This document shows positions 12,510-16,986 of a DNA stretch of 16,986 nucleotides, piece after piece (positions within the stretch are counted from its first letter, which is position 1; each line of letters opens with the position of its first letter). Origin of the DNA: JBDTLH01 sp039934875. GTDB lineage: Bacteria > Acidobacteriota > Terriglobia > Terriglobales > Acidobacteriaceae. Made by a program: the position numbers and the translations under genes. The notes under the pieces are model-generated. The model searched no databases and was not told the origin of the DNA. It was given only the letters and a program-made list of their open reading frames with translations. Where the stretch lies: positions 1-16,986 of the forward strand of contig JBDTLH010000195.1 in the NCBI GenBank assembly GCA_039934875.1. Direction: 5' to 3'.

Positions 12510-15299
12510 ATGAACAGCTTCGGCTCGCGCGCCACGCTTACTGTTGGAAGACGCGAATATGAGATCTATCGTCTGGATGCGCTCGAAAAGCAGGGCGTGT
12601 GCAAGGACGTAGCGGCGCTGCCTTACGCGATGCGCATCCTGCTTGAGAATTTGTTGCGTACCGAGAACGGCAAGTCGGTGACTAAGGAGGACATCGAATT
12701 TCTGGCGCGCTGGGATGCCGCGGCCACTCCGTCAAAGGAGATTGCGTTCACCCCGGCGCGGGTGCTGTTGCAGGATTTTACCGGCGTGCCGTCGGTGGTT
12801 GATCTGGCCGCGATGCGCGATGCCATGAAGAAGCTGGGCGGAGACCCCGGGAAGATCAATCCGCTGCAACCGGCGGAGCTGGTGATCGACCACTCGGTGC
12901 AAGTGGATGAGTACGGTACGAAGAACGCGTTCCTGCAAAATGCGATTATCGAATTTTCGCGCAACCAGGAGCGCTATGCCTTTCTGCGCTGGGGACAGTC
13001 GGCGTTCAAGAATTTTGCGGTGGTGCCGCCGGACATGGGGATCGTACACCAGATCAATCTTGAATATCTCGCGCGAGTGGTGTTCTCGAATGAAGTGAAC
13101 GGGGCGTGGCAGGCGTATCCCGACACGCTGGTGGGCACTGATTCGCATACGACCATGGTCAATGGACTCGGCGTGCTGGGCTGGGGAGTCGGCGGCATTG
13201 AGGCGGAGGCGGCGATGCTGGGGCAGCCGGTATCCATGCTGCTGCCGCAAGTGGTCGGCTTCAGGCTCACCGGACATCTGCGGGAGGGCTCGACGGCGAC
13301 CGATCTGGTGCTGACCGTGACCGAGATGCTGCGCAAGGTGGGAGTAGTGGGCAAGTTCGTCGAATTTTTTGGCGAGGGCCTGGCTGATCTGCCGTTGGCC
13401 GACCGCGCCACCATTGGCAACATGTCTCCCGAATATGGCGCGACCTGCGGCATCTTTCCGGTGGACAACGAGACCTTGCGTTACCTGCGCATGACCGGAC
13501 GGAGCGACGAGCAGATCGCGCTGGTTGAGGCCTACTGTAAGGCGCAAGGCCTCTTCCACAGCAAAGACTCGAAGCAAGCCGCTTATACGCAGGTGGTCAC
13601 GCTCGATCTTGCAACGGTGGAGCCGAGTGTGGCGGGGCCCAAGCGTCCGCAGGACCGGGTGGCGTTATCGGATACGCCGCGCTCGTTTGAAGCGGCGTTG
13701 CCGTCACTGCGCCCGGCAATCCGAAAGAACGGCGATGTGAAGCGGCAGGTCACGCGCTGGGAGGGCGAGGGCGGCAATCCCACGGCAGTGGGCAGTGAAG
13801 GCGATACGCCGCAGACGTCGGAAGCGGTGTCCGCGAAGCTGCATGTGCCCAACAACATCGCCGATTATCTGGATGACGGGTCGATCGTGATCGCGGCGAT
13901 TACCAGTTGCACGAATACGTCGAATCCGTCGGTGATGGTGGCGGCGGGATTGCTGGCGCAGAAGGCGGTGGAGAAGGGGCTGCGGACGCCGCCGTGGGTG
14001 AAGACCTCGCTGTCTCCGGGATCGCGGGTAGTCACCGAATATTACAAAAAAGCCGGGCTGATGGATGCGCTCGATCAACTGCGCTTCTCGCTCACCGGAT
14101 ACGGGTGTCAGACCTGCATCGGCAACTCGGGACCGCTGCCCGCCGATGTCTCGAAGGCGGTGGAGGAGCACCATCTGGTTGCGGTGTCGGTGCTCTCGGG
14201 CAATCGCAACTTCGAGGGGCGCATCAACAGCGAGGTGCGCGCGAATTATCTGATGTCTCCGCCGCTGGTGATCGCCTATGCGCTCGCCGGACGCATTGAT
14301 CATGACCTGATCAACGATCCGCTGGGCAAGGACCAGGCGGGCAAGCCGGTATATCTTAAAGACATTTGGCCGACGCAGCAGGAGGTGACGGAGACGGTGG
14401 CGCAGTGCATCGATTCCGAGATGTTCCGCAGCAACTATTCGAGCGTCTTTGCCGGAGACGAGCAGTGGCAGCATCTGCATGTACCCGCGGGCGAGACCTA
14501 CGAGTGGGCGGAGAAATCCACTTATATCAAGCAGGCGCCCTACTTTGACGGCATGGAGAAGGCGCCGGCGGAGGTCAGTGATATCAAGGGGGCGCGCGCG
14601 CTGGCGGTGCTGGGGGACAGCGTGACCACCGACCATATCTCTCCGGCGGGATCGATCAAGGCGAACAGCCCGGCGGGCAAGTATCTGATCGAGCAGGGAG
14701 TGGCGCCGGCTGATTTCAACAGCTACGGCTCGCGCCGCGGCAACCACGAAGTGATGGTGCGGGGGACGTTTGCCAATGTGCAGTTGCGCAATAAGCTGGT
14801 GACCGTCGAAGGCGGACATACGCGGCATATCCCGTCGGGCGAGCCGATGACGATCTTCGACGCCAGCCTCAAATACAGGCAGGAGGGCGTGCCGCTCATC
14901 ATTCTGGCGGGCAAGGAATACGGCTCGGGCTCGTCGCGCGATTGGGCTGCGAAGGGACCGAACCTGCTGGGGGTCAGGGCGGTGATCGCCCAGAGCTACG
15001 AGCGCATTCATCGCTCGAACCTGATTGGCATGGGGATTCTGCCGCTCGAATTCAAGGAAGGAGAGAATGCGGCATCGCTGGGGCTTAGTGGAGAGGAGAG
15101 TTACGACATCACGGGACTTAAAGCGATGCTGGATGGGAAGTTCTCGAATGGGCGGGTGCTCAGGGTGAAGGCGGCCAAGGCGGATGGAAGGCAGGTAGAG
15201 TTCGAGGCGATAGTGCGGATTGATACTCCGCAGGAGATACTTTATTACCAGCATGGGGGGATTCTGCAGTACGTTTTGCGGCAGCTATTGCCTGCCTGA
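12510..15299 (+). CDS. acnA: Aconitate hydratase A
   Basis: A 929-residue cytoplasmic enzyme that interconverts citrate and isocitrate in the TCA cycle with a [4Fe-4S] cluster. The cluster ligands are C467 in SCTNTSNPSVM and C533/C536 in GYGCQTCIGNSG; the spacing of 66 and 3 matches E. coli AcnA. The substrate-binding regions include DSHTTMVNGLGVLGWGVGG and the C-terminal swivel domain GDSVTTDHISPAGSI and YGSGSSRDWAAKGP, which holds the catalytic serine. It is 38 residues longer than E. coli AcnA, mainly from a Gly/Glu/Thr-rich insert before SCTNTSN (nt about 13750-13840). The ATG at 12510 follows GAAAGGA by 5 nt; an ATG at 12477 would add 11 residues. It stands alone between unrelated genes. 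The same protein may also act as an iron-responsive RNA-binding protein when its cluster is lost, as known for the family. Confidence 0.97.
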   Translation: MNSFGSRATLTVGRREYEIYRLDALEKQGVCKDVAALPYAMRILLENLLRTENGKSVTKEDIEFLARWDAAATPSKEIAFTPARVLLQDFTGVPSVVDLAAMRDAMKKLGGDPGKINPLQPAELVIDHSVQVDEYGTKNAFLQNAIIEFSRNQERYAFLRWGQSAFKNFAVVPPDMGIVHQINLEYLARVVFSNEVNGAWQAYPDTLVGTDSHTTMVNGLGVLGWGVGGIEAEAAMLGQPVSMLLPQVVGFRLTGHLREGSTATDLVLTVTEMLRKVGVVGKFVEFFGEGLADLPLADRATIGNMSPEYGATCGIFPVDNETLRYLRMTGRSDEQIALVEAYCKAQGLFHSKDSKQAAYTQVVTLDLATVEPSVAGPKRPQDRVALSDTPRSFEAALPSLRPAIRKNGDVKRQVTRWEGEGGNPTAVGSEGDTPQTSEAVSAKLHVPNNIADYLDDGSIVIAAITSCTNTSNPSVMVAAGLLAQKAVEKGLRTPPWVKTSLSPGSRVVTEYYKKAGLMDALDQLRFSLTGYGCQTCIGNSGPLPADVSKAVEEHHLVAVSVLSGNRNFEGRINSEVRANYLMSPPLVIAYALAGRIDHDLINDPLGKDQAGKPVYLKDIWPTQQEVTETVAQCIDSEMFRSNYSSVFAGDEQWQHLHVPAGETYEWAEKSTYIKQAPYFDGMEKAPAEVSDIKGARALAVLGDSVTTDHISPAGSIKANSPAGKYLIEQGVAPADFNSYGSRRGNHEVMVRGTFANVQLRNKLVTVEGGHTRHIPSGEPMTIFDASLKYRQEGVPLIILAGKEYGSGSSRDWAAKGPNLLGVRAVIAQSYERIHRSNLIGMGILPLEFKEGENAASLGLSGEESYDITGLKAMLDGKFSNGRVLRVKAAKADGRQVEFEAIVRIDTPQEILYYQHGGILQYVLRQLLPA

Positions 15300-15446
15300 G
15301 CGGATATTTAATCAATTCTTATTACCGTCGTAACAATATGAGGGAACTCCAATGCACTGAATCGAATCTAATTGTCGTTAACTAGAGTGAGTCACATGAG
15401 CGGCGATGGATTCGAGATGATGACATACTGGGCGGGGAGCAGCAAC

Positions 15447-15671
15447 ATGGAAGAGCAATTCACAAGAACCTTGACGCGCGGCTCCGATAAACTGCTGCGG
15501 ATACTGGTGTGGTCATCGGTGGGAGTGAGCGTGGTGGCGGCTGCTCTCTATGCGGGGTATGAGATACGCCTGCGCCGCCTGATCAAGCGCCGCTCTCCTT
15601 ATGAACTCTTCGGGCACGCGGGGGACGATCCTACCTGGATCGACGATACCGAGTACGGGGTAGGCATTTAG
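15447..15671 (+). CDS. Small single-helix membrane protein, unknown function
   Basis: A 74-residue protein that I do not recognise. An amphipathic N-terminus (MEEQFTRTLTRGSDKLLR) leads to one membrane helix, about residues 18-40 (ILVWSSVGVSVVAAALYAGYEI), then a very basic stretch RLRRLIKRRS and an acidic tail GDDPTWIDDTEYGVGI. The positive residues after the helix suggest the C-terminus faces the cytoplasm. I chose ATG 15447 because GGGGAG lies 7 nt upstream; in-frame starts at 15396 (ATG) and 15372 (TTG) would add 17-25 residues. It lies 147 bp after aconitase, with no clear promoter or terminator in that gap. Its stop is 9 bp from the stop of the convergent BNR-repeat gene. Confidence 0.6.
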   Translation: MEEQFTRTLTRGSDKLLRILVWSSVGVSVVAAALYAGYEIRLRRLIKRRSPYELFGHAGDDPTWIDDTEYGVGI

Positions 15672-15680
15672 GTTTATCCC

Positions 15681-16986
15681 CTACCGCCGTCTCCTTCTCG
15701 GGGGAATGGGATGTTCGTGGTCCAGGTCGTAAAACTTGCGCGGACCGTGATCGGAGTGGTGCGTGATGGCAGACCCAGCTTCCATGGATTGCACCGGCAA
15801 GGTCGAGAGTCGCGCCATTTGCGGCAGCGGTCCGTTGGTGGTGTAGATTGCCTGATCGAAGGCGGCTCCGGCATTGGCGCGCGCCACCGCGAAGACGCCA
15901 AGCGCATTTCCATTGGAGTAGGTGGTTGCGATGTAGTCGGCGACCATCAAGCCTGACGAGGTGTTGGGCAGCCAGCCCAACGACATGGGCCCGGCGAGTG
16001 CAGTGGCGGCGCTCCAGGTCGCGCCTGCGTCGGAGGACGATATAAAACCAACATTCAGCGTGCAGGTGGCCGCGGTGCATTGCGCCACCGGATAGAAGTA
16101 ATACGTCAGTCCCAAGTGTGCGGAGCTGCCGCTGGTCGCGGGATCGATTGCCAGCGCGGGGATGAAATGGTCCACCGTACTGGTTACTGCGTCGATGGGA
16201 ATACCTGCCGGGGCGGTCCAGTTGCTGCCGTCAGTTGAGGTACTCATGACGATGTCGTTGGAGGAGCAGGCAGCGCGGAAGCGGCAGTCCTGCCATACAA
16301 CGTACACGCGACCGCTCGCGTCCACCGCGGCGGAAGGCAGCGGTATAGTGCGCAGATTGCCCGCCACCGTATGATCGATGATGGTCGAGATGGTGACCGG
16401 CGCATCCCACGAAGCGCCTCCATCGGAGGAGGTGAACGACAGCATGGTTTTGCCGTCGGCGCTTTGCAACGGTACCACCACCAGGCCGTTGGGCTGCACC
16501 AGCGGCTGGCCGCCAAGGCCCGCGGCGAGTCCAGCAGTGTTGACTGCGGCGCTCCAGGTCAGACCGCCATCGATCGAAGTGCTCATCCATATCAGGCCGT
16601 TGGCGGGAGGGCTGGGGTCGTCCCACTGCAGATAGCAGTGGCCATAAAAAGCGCTGGAGGGCAAGTTGTCGCAGGCAATCCACGGCTTGTCGGCGCCATG
16701 GGATGCGCTTACTATGGTGGGATTTCCCCAGCTCAGGGCGTCGCTCGAGCGGCTGACCTCCACCAGGTCTGTACCGCTGGCGACGGCGAGCGAGGCGATC
16801 ATCCAGACGTTGTGCGCCCGATCAAATACCACCACCGCATCGCTCGCGGCGCGGTAAGGCCCTCCGGTCGGGCTGGTGATGCCGGAGAGCAGTCCGCTGG
16901 TCCAGCTTGTGCCGCCATCGGTGGAGGTGGCAAAGCCAATATCAGCGGCGCCGCCACCGTATATACGGCCCACCTGAAACGCCGAG
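15681..16986 (-). CDS. BNR/Asp-box repeat protein (sialidase-like fold), N-terminus beyond window
   Basis: The frame is open to the right edge, so only the last 434 or so residues are visible. They contain repeated Asp-box-like motifs (S-x-D-x-G-x-[ST]-W): STDGGTSW, SIDGGLTW, SSDGGASW, STDGSNW and SSDAGATW, plus a weaker SSDALSW. Asp boxes mark beta-propeller proteins including sialidases and many extracellular glycan-binding or structural proteins. Cysteine pairs such as ACDN/GHCYL and QCTAATC suggest disulfides and an exported protein. The catalytic residues of true sialidases (Arg triad, Tyr, Asp) cannot be assigned here, so enzyme activity is uncertain. The C-terminus is unusual, ending IPPRRRRR. 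It converges with the small membrane protein gene 9 bp away. Confidence 0.85.
   Translation of the reverse strand, partial: SAFQVGRIYGGGAADIGFATSTDGGTSWTSGLLSGITSPTGGPYRAASDAVVVFDRAHNVWMIASLAVASGTDLVEVSRSSDALSWGNPTIVSASHGADKPWIACDNLPSSAFYGHCYLQWDDPSPPANGLIWMSTSIDGGLTWSAAVNTAGLAAGLGGQPLVQPNGLVVVPLQSADGKTMLSFTSSDGGASWDAPVTISTIIDHTVAGNLRTIPLPSAAVDASGRVYVVWQDCRFRAACSSNDIVMSTSTDGSNWTAPAGIPIDAVTSTVDHFIPALAIDPATSGSSAHLGLTYYFYPVAQCTAATCTLNVGFISSSDAGATWSAATALAGPMSLGWLPNTSSGLMVADYIATTYSNGNALGVFAVARANAGAAFDQAIYTTNGPLPQMARLSTLPVQSMEAGSAITHHSDHGPRKFYDLDHEHPIPPRRRRR

Noticed and set aside
13704..15254. A 516-codon open frame on the minus strand inside aconitase
   Set aside because: It is antisense to a well-conserved enzyme; its product is rich in Arg, His and Leu with no recognisable domain, as expected for the complement of a GC-rich gene.
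1..16986. CRISPR arrays, tRNA or rRNA genes, transposases, phage genes and known defence systems
   Set aside because: I looked for evenly spaced repeats, cloverleaf-like segments in the spacers and typical protein motifs of these systems, and found none.

Overview
The window looks like a soil or environmental member of the Acidobacteriota (Terriglobia-like). It is GC-rich. Hints include a PF04185-type phosphoesterase ending in an acidobacterial-style Ig-like domain, an orphan MacB-type permease, a BNR-repeat exported protein and short palindromic repeats in spacers. This assignment rests on gene style and remembered family resemblance, not on a marker gene. Most genes are ordinary chromosomal housekeeping or regulatory genes. 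I see no phage, transposase, CRISPR array, rRNA or tRNA.

Layout: (1) 3-686, the C-terminal part of a secreted phosphoesterase, followed by a hairpin and a 550-bp repeat-rich spacer. (2) 1237-4357 (+), an EF-G-like translational GTPase overlapping a DinB-family protein, then a small ABM-fold protein. (3) 4539-7749 (+), a compact five-gene cluster: Tat-exported metallophosphoesterase, membrane-anchored haem-binding protein, class I cytochrome c, ECF sigma factor and zinc-finger transmembrane anti-sigma factor. (4) 7821-10134 (-), HU, FolK and a response regulator with an HD-GYP domain. (5) 10263-12352 (+), a secreted protein of unknown function and a MacB/FtsX-type permease without an ATPase. 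(6) 12510-15299 (+), aconitase A. (7) 15447-15671 (+), a small one-helix membrane protein ending 9 bp from the convergent end of a BNR/sialidase-like protein that runs off the right edge (-).

The most interesting unit is region 3. Genes overlap or abut (ATGA overlaps at cytochrome and anti-sigma starts). The first three products are predicted to work outside the cytoplasm, and the last two form a sigma/anti-sigma signalling pair. A GGAAT-N17-GTT motif 32 bp before the first start resembles an ECF promoter, so the cluster may be self-regulated. I infer an envelope stress or redox response in which a metallophosphoesterase and two haem proteins are induced together. The inducing signal and the phosphoesterase substrate cannot be read from the sequence. 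I have a recollection that closely similar metallophosphoesterases occur beside cytochromes and ECF sigma factors in Proteobacteria; this needs a neighbourhood search.
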